Below are positions 7,126 to 15,285 of a stretch of DNA of 43,877 bases, in pieces. Made by a program: the position numbers and the translations under genes. The number at the start of each line of letters is the position of its first letter. The stretch's first letter is position 1. The stretch comes from Anaerolineae bacterium. Lineage in GTDB: Bacteria; Chloroflexota; Anaerolineae; JAFGEY01. Below the pieces are notes generated by a model, which was not told the DNA's origin, ran no database searches, and worked only from the letters and a program-made list of their open reading frames with translations. Location of the stretch: contig JAFGEY010000547.1 of the NCBI GenBank assembly GCA_016931365.1, positions 1 through 43,877 of the forward strand. Direction: 5' to 3'.

Positions 7126-9984
7126 TTATGCGTCCAGATCGGTGTCCAACTCTAGACCGCGGGCGCGTTCCAGATCGATGATACCTCGCACCTGCCAGTC
7201 GTCCAGGTCGGGCACGACGGCCATATATTCGTCCAGAATGGCGTGGATAGCGGCTTTGCCTTTTGCGTCGATGCGCGCGACCAACTGTTTTTGCACCTCG
7301 CGGCAGGCATCGTCATTCATACTCATCAGCGCCACGGCGCGCGACTTGTCTGCGCTCAAGCGAATCCAGCTTTGTTTGTTGTGAGGAACTAAATAGCAGC
7401 CATCGGCGTCGCGCCGGGCGATGCCCAGGGCCAGCGCGGCGGCAAACAGCGTCGATGGCGCAAGCTGGTCGCGCCGGTGTGGGGTCAGTGGATCGTCGGC
7501 CAGAACCAGGGCGGCAGTGCTGTGCAAAGGGAGTTTGCTATGCTGGAGCGTGTCGACATAGTGCGCGCGGTATTCGTCGATGCGGCGCAGTGCCAGCAGC
7601 GGCAGCCCCCGGTGCACGGTCAGTGCGATCAGTGTGTGCGGGTTGGTGCCTGGGATTGAGATGGCATAGCCGGGCGCTTGTTCCGCTGCGCCGCACACCA
7701 GCTTGATCTGCTGCATTTTGATCCGCCGGATCAAGGCGGGCTTGAAATTCCACCACGGCAGTGCCTCTTGCAGAATTGACTCTAATGCAGAGGCCGCGTC
7801 TGCCTCATCCGTCGCCAGCAGATCGCTGATCTTGAGCTGCGCCAACTGTTCATCGATAGTCGGCTGGCTTGTCTGCGATACATTTTCCTGGATGCGCTCC
7901 TCGATCGATGCCTCGTTATCTTGCCAGGATGATAGCGGCCCCGTCCGCTCGACCAAGTCCAGGGCCAGCGCGTTGATCTGCGAGGTGAGGGGTCTGCGCC
8001 GCCTTGGGATTTGGTCAAGAACGAACTGCCGATAGAATGCTTCTGCATGCTGTAGGTCGATTACTGACTGGCGCACGCCTGGCTCGGCAAGGTGAATTAG
8101 TGTTTGTTGGTATTGCTCTTGATCGGCGCGCAGGCGCTCTAACGCGACATTGAGTTGTTCGGCCAGCGCGACTCGTCTTTCTTCGGCGGCGTCGATGTGT
8201 GTCTGGGTCGAGGCATAAAGCGTCTGCATTGTTTTGCTGATCAACGGCGCGCTCTCTAGCGCAAAGCGCTCCCGCACCAGGTCGGCGTGCTGCCGGTTGA
8301 CCCGGCGCAACTGCCGCCGCATCTGCGCGGCCCATAGCCCCAGAACGATCATCGTGCCGCCAAACAAGATGGTCAACGCCAGCAGGCTGGAGAAAGGTCT
8401 GGACTCACAAAGTGTGCAGGCGAGCCGGGTGCCGGAAAAGAGTGGAATCCCGATCGCGCTCAAAGCCCAAAGGGCGGCGACCGGCCAGGGCGGCAGGCGC
8501 ATCCGCGCCGTGCGCAGGGCGTAAAATGCTGTGCTGACTGTGTCGAGCGAGCGTTTGAGTTGTGCGCTGTGCTGCTGTCGATGGGTTTGCACGGCGATCT
8601 GCTGTTCAGCGATGCGGCGGCGCAGCGTCTGGAGAAACTCGCGTGCCGCGTTCAGCCCTCCCAAGGGCACATCTTCGAGGATGATGCGCACGGCAATGGC
8701 GATCGATTCCTTGATTTCGTCGCCGCCTGCGGGCAGGGCGCGCTCAAGATCGTGCTTGATTCGTGGCAAGTGCTTTTCGCGGATGCTGTGCAAGGCCTGA
8801 CGTGTGCGCAGTTCGAGCTGTCCCGGTGCGCTGCGAATCAATGGCGTGAGTTCGGTGTCGATGTTGGGCACATTTTGATGTCTGAGGCGCGCTTCGAGTA
8901 CCTCAAACGACAGCCCAAGGCGTTCGATCAACGCGCCGACATGCCTGTCGATCTCTGTTCGCGGCTGCGAATCGAGCAGCCTGGACAGCACGTCAGCGCC
9001 CAGGCGCGCGGCGGTCCAGTGGGCAAGCTCCGACGTGGGCACATAGCGCACAGCCAGGCCCAGGCTGGCATAGTGGCGAGATTTTCCGCCCAATTTGGCG
9101 GTGTGGTATCTGGGGTCGAGCTTTTGTTGCAGCACCGGCGCGATGCCCTGCAGGGCCATCGCGCACAGCCATTCGGCGGCGATGTCCACCTGGTGCGATT
9201 CGTCTTGCATAGTGTAGCCAAGTTCGTTGACCGTATCGAGCAGGTAGCAGCCGGTGTCAAATGGGCCTGTCGATCCGGATGCCGAGTGGCGCGCGCCCAG
9301 GCCAGCAAGCCACAGTTTTTCCCCGGCTGTACCTGCGCTGTTGGCGTATTCCAGTTCTTTGAGCGCGGCATAGGCCATTGCTTCTTCTGCCGGAGCCGGG
9401 GATGTGGCGCTCGGCAGGAACAAGAGGCCGGCGGTGTGCGGCACGAGCCCGAGTTGGCGGCAGACCTGGCCGGTCAGGCAGGTGGATTCGATGAATATAC
9501 TGCTGCCCAGTCGATCGGTCAGATCAGCGAGGACATAAATGTCGATCTCGTTGCCCGCAGCCAGTGTGTAGCCCTGTCCGCCTGGGCGCGTCTCGCGTAG
9601 ACGCGAGACGGTGTCGAGCGCGCTCAGGCGAGGAATGCGTTCGATTAGGAATTCGTGGATATCGTCGGCTCGCTGGTGAAGGGCGGCTTTGGCCCAGGCT
9701 CTGGTACGGTTGCGCTGCGCGGGAGGCAGGTCGATCAACTCCGCCGGCAGCCAGGGGGGCCACGCTTCATCGTCGAATTGGGGTGGAGGCAGATAGAGCC
9801 GGAACATGCCCTCCGGCGTTGGTTGGGATGGCGTGTCTCGTTGCGCCTCATCCAACACAAGGGGCAAGATGCAGGTGTTATGTAGATCTTGGTCAGCCAG
9901 GCGGCACGCAAATTGCTGCACAGCGCGTTGGGCGCGGTATCCGGCGCCGATCAGGAGGCTGGCTCTAAGCTCCGTCATGTTCAT
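7126..9984 (-). CDS. Tubulin-like membrane protein (Tubulin_2 type) with degenerate nucleotide loop
   Basis: A 952-residue protein. The N-terminal part (1 to about 400) fits the Tubulin_2 family as I recall it: LLIGAGYRAQRAV at 10-22 replaces the usual glycine-rich start, AYAALKELEY is at 204-213, and PFDTGCYLLDTVNELG at 241-256. The segment DLTDRLGSSIFIES (154-167) lines up with the family's GGTGSG nucleotide-binding loop, but most glycines are lost (DRLGSS). A charged helical stretch, two membrane segments (about 499-520 and 531-553) and long coiled coil with an alpha/beta C-terminal part follow. The ATG at 9984 overlaps the stop of the FHA gene (ATGA) and has AGGGGAA just upstream; a longer frame to 10218 lies inside the FHA gene and is unlikely. 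It is the last gene of the kinase-FHA-tubulin operon. Function is unknown. Confidence 0.72.
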   Translation of the reverse strand: MNMTELRASLLIGAGYRAQRAVQQFACRLADQDLHNTCILPLVLDEAQRDTPSQPTPEGMFRLYLPPPQFDDEAWPPWLPAELIDLPPAQRNRTRAWAKAALHQRADDIHEFLIERIPRLSALDTVSRLRETRPGGQGYTLAAGNEIDIYVLADLTDRLGSSIFIESTCLTGQVCRQLGLVPHTAGLLFLPSATSPAPAEEAMAYAALKELEYANSAGTAGEKLWLAGLGARHSASGSTGPFDTGCYLLDTVNELGYTMQDESHQVDIAAEWLCAMALQGIAPVLQQKLDPRYHTAKLGGKSRHYASLGLAVRYVPTSELAHWTAARLGADVLSRLLDSQPRTEIDRHVGALIERLGLSFEVLEARLRHQNVPNIDTELTPLIRSAPGQLELRTRQALHSIREKHLPRIKHDLERALPAGGDEIKESIAIAVRIILEDVPLGGLNAAREFLQTLRRRIAEQQIAVQTHRQQHSAQLKRSLDTVSTAFYALRTARMRLPPWPVAALWALSAIGIPLFSGTRLACTLCESRPFSSLLALTILFGGTMIVLGLWAAQMRRQLRRVNRQHADLVRERFALESAPLISKTMQTLYASTQTHIDAAEERRVALAEQLNVALERLRADQEQYQQTLIHLAEPGVRQSVIDLQHAEAFYRQFVLDQIPRRRRPLTSQINALALDLVERTGPLSSWQDNEASIEERIQENVSQTSQPTIDEQLAQLKISDLLATDEADAASALESILQEALPWWNFKPALIRRIKMQQIKLVCGAAEQAPGYAISIPGTNPHTLIALTVHRGLPLLALRRIDEYRAHYVDTLQHSKLPLHSTAALVLADDPLTPHRRDQLAPSTLFAAALALGIARRDADGCYLVPHNKQSWIRLSADKSRAVALMSMNDDACREVQKQLVARIDAKGKAAIHAILDEYMAVVPDLDDWQVRGIIDLERARGLELDTDLDA

Positions 9985-10793
9985 TTCCCCTGCACGCTTT
10001 CGATCACAAATCTGAACTGTGTGCGGCCAAAGCGAACCCGGTCGCCGTCGCTCAACTCGTGCTGGCGCACGCGCTGCTCGTTGACAAAGGTGCCGTTGGC
10101 GTCGTCGCTCGCATATAGCACAAAGTGACCATCCTGGTATTCGATCCACGCGTGGTTGCGCGAGACGGAGGGGTTGTTGAGGTTGATCTCGTTCTGGTTT
10201 AGCCCTCTGCCAATGCACGTTTTGCCAGCCGGTGCGATGGGGAATTGCACACCGATTTCATCGTTGACGAGCGACGCTCTGGGCTGCCGGGGTTCCAGGT
10301 GCTCGCGGACGATGTCGGGGATCGCTTCACAGTGGGGGCAGGTCTCCGTCTGGGGATCGAGGGGCGCGCCGCAGAACTCGCAGCGCAAAGTCTGGACATA
10401 AACCGTTTGCAGCGGCAGCCACGACAGTGCCTCGCTCACGCCGGCGTTGCTCATCAACAGGGCCAGGATTACGTTGCCGGGGCCAACCAGCCAGAGCGCG
10501 CCCGTGAGCCATTGGATTTGCGGCGCAGCATACGCCAACGGCAGGGCGGCGAATGCATAAACGGCCAGCAGTGCGTGTGTTGTTGCGGCCAGCCCTTGCG
10601 CCCAGCCTTGTTTCGATAGCAACCCCACACCGTTGACGCATGCTGCAAGGCCGAGAGCCAAGCCAGGCAGCGCGGTCCACGGCGTTTTAGCGATGTGGTT
10701 AAGCCATGCCCACGTGCTCCAGACCATTGCAATCGCGCCCAACGCTAGCCACGCGCCGCCTATTGATTTGATCCACCAGATACTTTTTCCCAT
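9981..10793 (-). CDS. Membrane protein with zinc ribbon and C-terminal FHA domain
   Basis: A 270-residue protein. Four hydrophobic segments occupy about 7-30, 40-58, 68-88 and 95-115. A CxxC-x10-CxxC zinc ribbon (C138, C141, C152, C155) follows. The C-terminus (about 178-265) is an FHA domain with IGRG at 194-197, SVSRNHA at 209-215 and NGTFVN at 233-238, the phosphothreonine-binding residues of this fold. FHA domains read Thr-phosphorylated proteins, so the kinase encoded 22 bases upstream is the obvious partner. Its stop overlaps the start of the tubulin-like gene, tying all three together. No clear Shine-Dalgarno precedes the ATG. Confidence 0.88.
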   Translation of the reverse strand: MGKSIWWIKSIGGAWLALGAIAMVWSTWAWLNHIAKTPWTALPGLALGLAACVNGVGLLSKQGWAQGLAATTHALLAVYAFAALPLAYAAPQIQWLTGALWLVGPGNVILALLMSNAGVSEALSWLPLQTVYVQTLRCEFCGAPLDPQTETCPHCEAIPDIVREHLEPRQPRASLVNDEIGVQFPIAPAGKTCIGRGLNQNEINLNNPSVSRNHAWIEYQDGHFVLYASDDANGTFVNEQRVRQHELSDGDRVRFGRTQFRFVIESVQGK

Positions 10794-10815
10794 AATTTAT
10801 TTCAAAATGATTTAT

Positions 10816-11829
10816 TTATATGAATAACAAGATGCCCACGGTCAACATGATGCCCAGGTTGGCCAGGGCCAGGGCGATCCAGACCCAGCGCGGCCATTCT
10901 TCGGCCTGTGGTTGGAGTGCAATTTCGGCCCGATGTTCGGCTCCCAGCGAAGCCAGATAAATCGCGTCGGCGGGTGAGAGGTAGGGCAGGGAAACCTGAG
11001 TCAGTTCGTGGGCGAAGGCTTTGACATTTGGCTGGCGATCTTGAGGCGACTTGGACAAGGCACGGAGAATCACCCGATTCACTTCGCCCGGTACGCCTTT
11101 GATCGGCGCAGGAAGGTCGTTTCGCACCCGGTTGACGTTGTCGGCGCGCGCGCCGGGCGTGTTGCGCGAGTCAAAGTCGAGGTAGTGCTGTCCTGAAAGC
11201 ATCTCGTAAAGTAGCGCACTCAGCGCGTACAGATCGACACGAGGATCGTTCCGCACCCCGTCAAGCTGTTCCGGCGACATATAGAACACGGTGCCAATAG
11301 CCAGATTGCGTTCGGTTTGCCAGGCGCGGTGAACCAACGAGTCGGAAACGTGGGCGATGCCCAGATCGATCAATTTGGGCTGTCCGCGTCCATCGAACAA
11401 CACGTTGCCCGGTTGCAGATCGCAGTGGGTGATGCCCATCTCGTGCAAATAGCCGACCGCGTTGCACAGGGCAAGCGCGATCGTGACCGCTTTGTTCAGG
11501 CCGATCCCCTGACCGTGTTTGAGCCAATCGGTGAGCACGCCGCCTTCCAAGTATTCGAGCACCAGATAGTGATGGCCGTTTTCCGTGAACATCGCTTCGG
11601 CGCGGACGATGTTGGGGTGTTTGAGCCGTTGCAGGGTGCGCCCCTCGCGGATAAAGCGTCGCACGGCGTCGGCATCGCTGATCAGCGCTGGGATCAACTC
11701 TTTTAGCACCACCTGACGCGAGGTCAGCGCGTCGTAAGCCAGATAGATGAAACCAAACCCGCCGCGCGCCAACAGCCTGGAGATTTGATAGCGGTTTTTA
11801 TACAGACGGGTTCCTTTGGGGAGTGCCAT
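10816..11829 (-). CDS. Tail-anchored Ser/Thr protein kinase with unusual catalytic loop
   Basis: A 337-residue Hanks-type kinase. It keeps the glycine loop (ARGGFGFIYLA, 21-31), K43 in VVLKEL, E62, the metal-binding D155 in IDLG and SPE at 185-187. The catalytic loop reads HCDLQPGN (135-142): the aspartate and asparagine are present, but the usual HRD arginine is Cys and the catalytic-loop lysine is Gln. The chain ends in one membrane helix (about 315-337) with nothing beyond it, so the kinase is anchored by its tail and has no outside sensor domain. It is the first gene of the kinase-FHA-tubulin operon. AAAGG lies near the ATG, and the gene diverges from the small zinc protein gene at 12007. 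Confidence 0.9.
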   Translation of the reverse strand: MALPKGTRLYKNRYQISRLLARGGFGFIYLAYDALTSRQVVLKELIPALISDADAVRRFIREGRTLQRLKHPNIVRAEAMFTENGHHYLVLEYLEGGVLTDWLKHGQGIGLNKAVTIALALCNAVGYLHEMGITHCDLQPGNVLFDGRGQPKLIDLGIAHVSDSLVHRAWQTERNLAIGTVFYMSPEQLDGVRNDPRVDLYALSALLYEMLSGQHYLDFDSRNTPGARADNVNRVRNDLPAPIKGVPGEVNRVILRALSKSPQDRQPNVKAFAHELTQVSLPYLSPADAIYLASLGAEHRAEIALQPQAEEWPRWVWIALALANLGIMLTVGILLFI

Positions 11830-11869
11830 ACCATGCCTTTCGGGCGATTTTGTTCATATTTATATTAGC

Positions 11870-11878
11870 ATTGTACCA
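11870..11878 (-). promoter_or_regulatory. Extended -10 promoter element of the kinase-FHA-tubulin operon
   Basis: On the minus strand TGG-TACAAT lies about 40 bases before the kinase ATG. No good -35 is visible, as is common for extended -10 promoters. Confidence 0.45.
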
Positions 11879-11950
11879 CGCGAGTTCGGATGACCGGGTT
11901 ACATCTCGGTTACAGTCCCATTACATGGCCGCAAGAGTGCGCAACAAGTT

Positions 11951-11978
11951 TTGTGCATGCGTCAGATTGTGTTATACT
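11951..11978 (+). promoter_or_regulatory. Promoter of the Trm112-like gene
   Basis: TTGTGC (11951-11956) and TATACT (11973-11978) have a 16-base spacer, and TG at 11970-11971 makes an extended -10. The start codon follows 28 bases later. Confidence 0.5.
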
Positions 11979-12006
11979 TGGCCCACTTAACAGGGAGGAA
12001 GCGACC

Positions 12007-12222
12007 TTGTCTTTTGAATCTGTGCTCGATATTTTACGTTGTCCAGCTTGTGTGATCCAGGAGGGCATCGATCCGGGGCAGTTGGCGTTGATCGACGGCA
12101 AGTGGCTGGTCTGCCGTGACTGTGACCGCAAATATCCCATCCGCAACGGCGTTCCGGTGATGCTGATTGGCGAGGGCGACCGATACATCAATACGCCGGT
12201 TGATCAATTGGGAGAGCCATAG
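12007..12222 (+). CDS. Trm112-like small zinc protein
   Basis: A 71-residue protein with two CxxC pairs: RCPAC (C12, C15) and CRDC (C36, C39), followed by RKYPIRNGVPVML. This arrangement is that of the Trm112/YcaR family, small zinc proteins that in eukaryotes and archaea activate methyltransferases; bacterial members have no firm role. The start is TTG at 12007, because GGGAGGA (11993-11999) is seven bases upstream. The longer reading from ATG 11890 would begin before the predicted promoter. The next gene follows after 16 bases, so the two are probably co-transcribed. Confidence 0.8.
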   Translation: MSFESVLDILRCPACVIQEGIDPGQLALIDGKWLVCRDCDRKYPIRNGVPVMLIGEGDRYINTPVDQLGEP

Positions 12223-12238
12223 ATCTTGGGGAAGCGCG

Positions 12239-12859
12239 ATGCAGGCTAATGATATTCGCCTTCAAGGGCCGCGCGTCGTCATTCGGCCGCTGTGCCTGGC
12301 CGATCTTGATGAGATGAACACCTGGCCCGAGTCGGACGATCCGCGTTACAGGCTTTTTGACTGGCCCATCTGCTCGCCAGCACAGAACGAGATCTGGTTC
12401 GATAACCTGATCCGCGATCCGAGCCGGGTCTATTACGCCGTCGAAGATGAGACGGGGCGGATGGTCGGGCGCATTTCACTGCGCGAGATCCGCGAACACT
12501 GGTCGGCACGTTTGGGGATCGGCTTTGGCGCACCCTTTGTGGGCCAGGGATATGGCACTGAAGCGCTGCAAGTTTTTCTCAAATACTACTTTGCGACCCT
12601 CGGTTTCGAGCGGATGGTGCTCGATGTGGCTGCGATCAATGAGCGGGCCGTTCGTTGTTACCTGCGCTGCGGGTTCAAAAAAACGGGGACAACCTATCGG
12701 GGGCTGACTGTTTACGACGATCTTGGTTTTCTTCAGAACCAGGCGTTCAGGCATCTGAGACATTTTTTTAAACTCAATGGTCGCTACCGGCGAATGCTTT
12801 ACTACGATATGATGCTCGAAAAGCGAGATTGGCTTGTTCTTGAGGCCACGCACATCTGA
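12239..12859 (+). CDS. GNAT family N-acetyltransferase
   Basis: A 206-residue protein with the acetyl-CoA binding pattern of GNAT enzymes: a RISLREI beta strand, then FVGQGYGTEALQVFL (the Q/RxxGxG/A loop) and the C-terminal block INERAVRCYLRCGFKKTGT, which is characteristic of RimJ/RimL-type members. It probably acetylates an amino group of a protein, antibiotic or metabolite; the substrate cannot be read. ATG 12239 has GGGGAAG five bases upstream and gives a start (MQANDIRLQGPRVVIRPL) typical of the family. Confidence 0.87.
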   Translation: MQANDIRLQGPRVVIRPLCLADLDEMNTWPESDDPRYRLFDWPICSPAQNEIWFDNLIRDPSRVYYAVEDETGRMVGRISLREIREHWSARLGIGFGAPFVGQGYGTEALQVFLKYYFATLGFERMVLDVAAINERAVRCYLRCGFKKTGTTYRGLTVYDDLGFLQNQAFRHLRHFFKLNGRYRRMLYYDMMLEKRDWLVLEATHI

Positions 12860-12866
12860 TCGTGCG

Positions 12867-13547
12867 TCAGGCCGCGAGTGACGCAAAAGCCTGCGGCGGC
12901 GCGATGTGCCATAGATCGTCGAGGATGCGCTTGAACGCGTCGCGCTCCTCGCAAACCACGTACACGGTGGCAGTTGATGCATTTTCAGCGGGGCGAAAGG
13001 TCAGTGCCAGTCCCGGATACGATCTGAATCCGCTGGCGATGTACCCGGTTTGAACGCTGACGATCTGCTCCGGCTTGAAAAAGACATACCACCATCCCGC
13101 CTCGATCTGTCTGGAACGGGCGAGCAGCAAAAAGCGTGTCCGTTTGAGGTGCGCCATCAAAATGTGCTCGCGAGTCTTGACAAAAGTGTAAAACGCCGGC
13201 TCGTTGAGCATCAACCGCTTGCAATTCCCAACGGCAAAGTTCCCGCACACCCGCACTGCCACTTTTTCATCGACCGCGATCGACTGCTGGAGGGACGATT
13301 CCAGATCGACTGGGCCGGGCGCAAAGTGCAGATAGCCCTTTCGTTGGGCGACCTGGGTGCCGGTCCACAAGGCAATCCCGATCGCTGAGAGCGGCACGGC
13401 GTACCACCAGGCGAGTTGTTTGAACACAGCCAACACCGGCGGCACGATAACCCACGCCCACAGCCAGTTGCGCAGCGAAATCTGCCCCAGGTAATGATTT
13501 TCCAGTCTGTAACTCAGTGCATACCAGACATCGACGAGTTTTTTCAT
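12867..13547 (-). CDS. Small membrane protein of unknown function, possibly with a PH-like domain
   Basis: A 226-residue protein. Two hydrophobic segments (about 24-42 and 45-60) form a hairpin, and a soluble beta-rich domain of about 150 residues follows, with VFFKPEQIVSVQTGYI and LALTFRP. The layout recalls the membrane-anchored PH-like domains of bacteria, but no signature residue settles it. The ATG at 13547 overlaps the stop of the methyltransferase gene (ATGA), and AAAGGG lies a few bases upstream. A frame extension to 13682 overlaps that gene and is rejected. Its 3' end lies 7 bases from that of the convergent acetyltransferase. Confidence 0.7.
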   Translation of the reverse strand: MKKLVDVWYALSYRLENHYLGQISLRNWLWAWVIVPPVLAVFKQLAWWYAVPLSAIGIALWTGTQVAQRKGYLHFAPGPVDLESSLQQSIAVDEKVAVRVCGNFAVGNCKRLMLNEPAFYTFVKTREHILMAHLKRTRFLLLARSRQIEAGWWYVFFKPEQIVSVQTGYIASGFRSYPGLALTFRPAENASTATVYVVCEERDAFKRILDDLWHIAPPQAFASLAA

Positions 13548-14782
13548 AGCGCCCTTTGCCACCAGGTCACGGTTTCGATGTGAAAGGTCTGCGGGAACAT
13601 ATCGAGTGGCTGTGCCTGTACCAATGCATAACCGTGTTCGACCAGTTGAATTGCGTCGCGCGCCAGCGTCGTCGGGTCGCACGATACATACACGATCCGT
13701 TCGGGCGTCAGCCGGGCGATTTCGGCCAGCACCTCAGGTGCACAGCCCTTGCGCGGTGGATCGATGATCGCTTTGTCGATTTTGACCTGGATGTTCGGCA
13801 AGACTCGTGCGGCGTTCCCCTCAATAAAAGTCGCCTGTTCGCCCTCGCGCGTGTTGAATTTTGCATCCTGGACTGCTGCCGGATGCCCTTCAATGCCAAT
13901 GATCTGGCCCACTTGTCCGGCGAAGGACAGGCTCAGCGTGCCCACGCCGCAATAAACATCCAGCAGGGTATCTTGAGGCTGGGGTTCCAGGCATTGTTCG
14001 ACAACATTGAGGAGCTGTTCCGTCTGCAAGGTATTGACCTGGAAAAAGCTGTTCGACGAGATGCGGAAAGGCCTGTTCCGTAACGTTTCTTGATAAGCAT
14101 CCCGGCCGATCAAAACCACATCTGTTCCATTGTTGAGCCGTAGCAGGCACGAAAGTGGAATGTCGACCTCGAGTTCCGGCGCTTGATCGTCCGCCGTTTC
14201 CAGGATGCACATCTGCTGCCCGGTGTGAATGCCTGCTCGCAGCGACAGCCGGGTCAGTTCCGGCCATTCCAGGTCGAAAGCGGCGTGCAGTTCGTCGAGC
14301 AGCGGATGTAAAAGCAGGCACTGCTCGATCGGAATAACCTGGTGGCTCTTGTGCGTCTGAAAGCCCAGTTGTCCTGCCTCGGTGGCAGAAAACTGGATGT
14401 GGTTGCGGTAGAACCAGGGTTCATCCATGCCCATCGTCGGGGTGACAACTGGCGCTTCGATGTGGCCGATCCGCTGCAACTGCTCGACGACGATCTGCTG
14501 TTTGTAGCCAAGCTGGGCCGGGTAGGCGATGTGCTGAGAATGGCAGCCGCCGCACTCGCCAAAGTAGGGGCATGGCGGTTCGACGCGCTGCGGCGATGCT
14601 TCCAGTACATCAATCAGTTCTGCGCGCGCCCAGCGCTTGTGTTCTTGTTCGATGCGTGCGCGGACGCGTTCGCCGGGCAGCGCGCCGGCGACAAAAACGA
14701 CTTTGCCTTCATGTCGTCCTACTGCCTGGCCGCCGTCGGCCATTGCGGTGATCGCTAAGGTGATAACCTGGCTTTTGCCCAT
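13544..14782 (-). CDS. rlmD: 23S rRNA uracil C5-methyltransferase, RlmD/TrmA family
   Basis: A 412-residue enzyme. A TRAM RNA-binding domain (about 1-60, GEGxV-type PGERVRARI) is followed by the iron-sulfur motif CPYFGECGGC (C71, C77, C80) with a fourth Cys in IEQCLLLH. The SAM-binding Rossmann part has LDVYCGVGTLSLSFA, then DPPRKG and the catalytic YVSCDPTTLARD. Enzymes of this family methylate uracil at C5 in 23S rRNA (RlmD, RlmC, RlmCD) or tRNA (TrmA); the cluster argues for the rRNA branch, but the exact target position is inferred. ATG 14782 is preferred; a TTG at 14806 in frame would add eight residues and neither start has a strong ribosome site. Confidence 0.88.
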   Translation of the reverse strand: MGKSQVITLAITAMADGGQAVGRHEGKVVFVAGALPGERVRARIEQEHKRWARAELIDVLEASPQRVEPPCPYFGECGGCHSQHIAYPAQLGYKQQIVVEQLQRIGHIEAPVVTPTMGMDEPWFYRNHIQFSATEAGQLGFQTHKSHQVIPIEQCLLLHPLLDELHAAFDLEWPELTRLSLRAGIHTGQQMCILETADDQAPELEVDIPLSCLLRLNNGTDVVLIGRDAYQETLRNRPFRISSNSFFQVNTLQTEQLLNVVEQCLEPQPQDTLLDVYCGVGTLSLSFAGQVGQIIGIEGHPAAVQDAKFNTREGEQATFIEGNAARVLPNIQVKIDKAIIDPPRKGCAPEVLAEIARLTPERIVYVSCDPTTLARDAIQLVEHGYALVQAQPLDMFPQTFHIETVTWWQRAL

Positions 14783-14834
14783 ATCAATCTTGTTTTTCCC
14801 CGACAAAAATTTACGAGATATTTACAGAAACCCC

Positions 14835-14863
14835 TTGCCAAACTTGGTATTGTGCGGTATAAT
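14835..14863 (+). promoter_or_regulatory. Promoter of the Flp pilin gene
   Basis: TTGCCA (14835-14840) and a perfect TATAAT (14858-14863) are separated by 17 bases. Start is expected near 14870, leaving an untranslated leader of about 58 bases. Confidence 0.75.
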
Positions 14864-14927
14864 AATCACTAGATACTGATGAGGAATATGACTCATCAAA
14901 TACAAGTCCAGAGGGAGGTGACTGACA

Positions 14928-15074
14928 ATGTTGTATCTTCCGCGTGAAGAAGGCCAGGGTTTGGTGGAATACGCTCTGATTCTGGTGCTGGTCGCCATCG
15001 TCGTGGTCGCGATTTTGCTCCTGTTGGGCCCAGTGATCGGCAACGTTTTCTCCAACATCGTTGGCGCAGTCTAG
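14928..15074 (+). CDS. Flp/Fap-type IVb pilin, 48 residues
   Basis: A very short gene starting at ATG 14928, with GGGAGGTG seven bases upstream. The product starts MLYLPREEGQGLVEYALILV and continues as a hydrophobic helix ending FSNIVGAV. EEGQGLVEYALIL matches the Flp prepilin pattern: cleavage after a glycine, a glutamate at +5 and a tyrosine next to it. Flp pilins form thin adhesive type IVb pili assembled by the Tad machinery. No Tad gene is in this window, so this is a solitary copy. It has its own strong promoter and terminator and is a single-gene unit. Confidence 0.82.
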   Translation: MLYLPREEGQGLVEYALILVLVAIVVVAILLLLGPVIGNVFSNIVGAV

Positions 15075-15114
15075 TCCGAACATCATTCATTCAAAGCGAT
15101 CTTTTTATTCATTC

Positions 15115-15138
15115 GAAAAGCCCCGCAAGGGGCTTTTC
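15115..15138 (+). terminator. Rho-independent terminator of the Flp pilin gene
   Basis: A perfect stem of ten pairs, GAAAAGCCCC with GGGGCTTTTC, closes over a GCAA loop. The T-rich run is part of the 3' arm. It starts 40 bases after the stop. Confidence 0.75.
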
Positions 15139-15285
15139 TCGTTTCCTGGGCTTATGGTCTACAGGCTGAAGAACTGGCGCATTGTAGCATAGACACAGCA
15201 GAATGCAAGTCGTGCAGAAAGGGAACAAACCAAACGCATTGTTCGTCCATGTTATAAATGGCGTCGATGTGAGAGGAGGGTTCCG

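Noticed and set aside
9985..10218. N-terminal extension of the tubulin-like protein to 10218
   Set aside because: It overlaps the FHA domain coding sequence in another frame, and the ATGA junction with a ribosome site at 9984 gives a better start.
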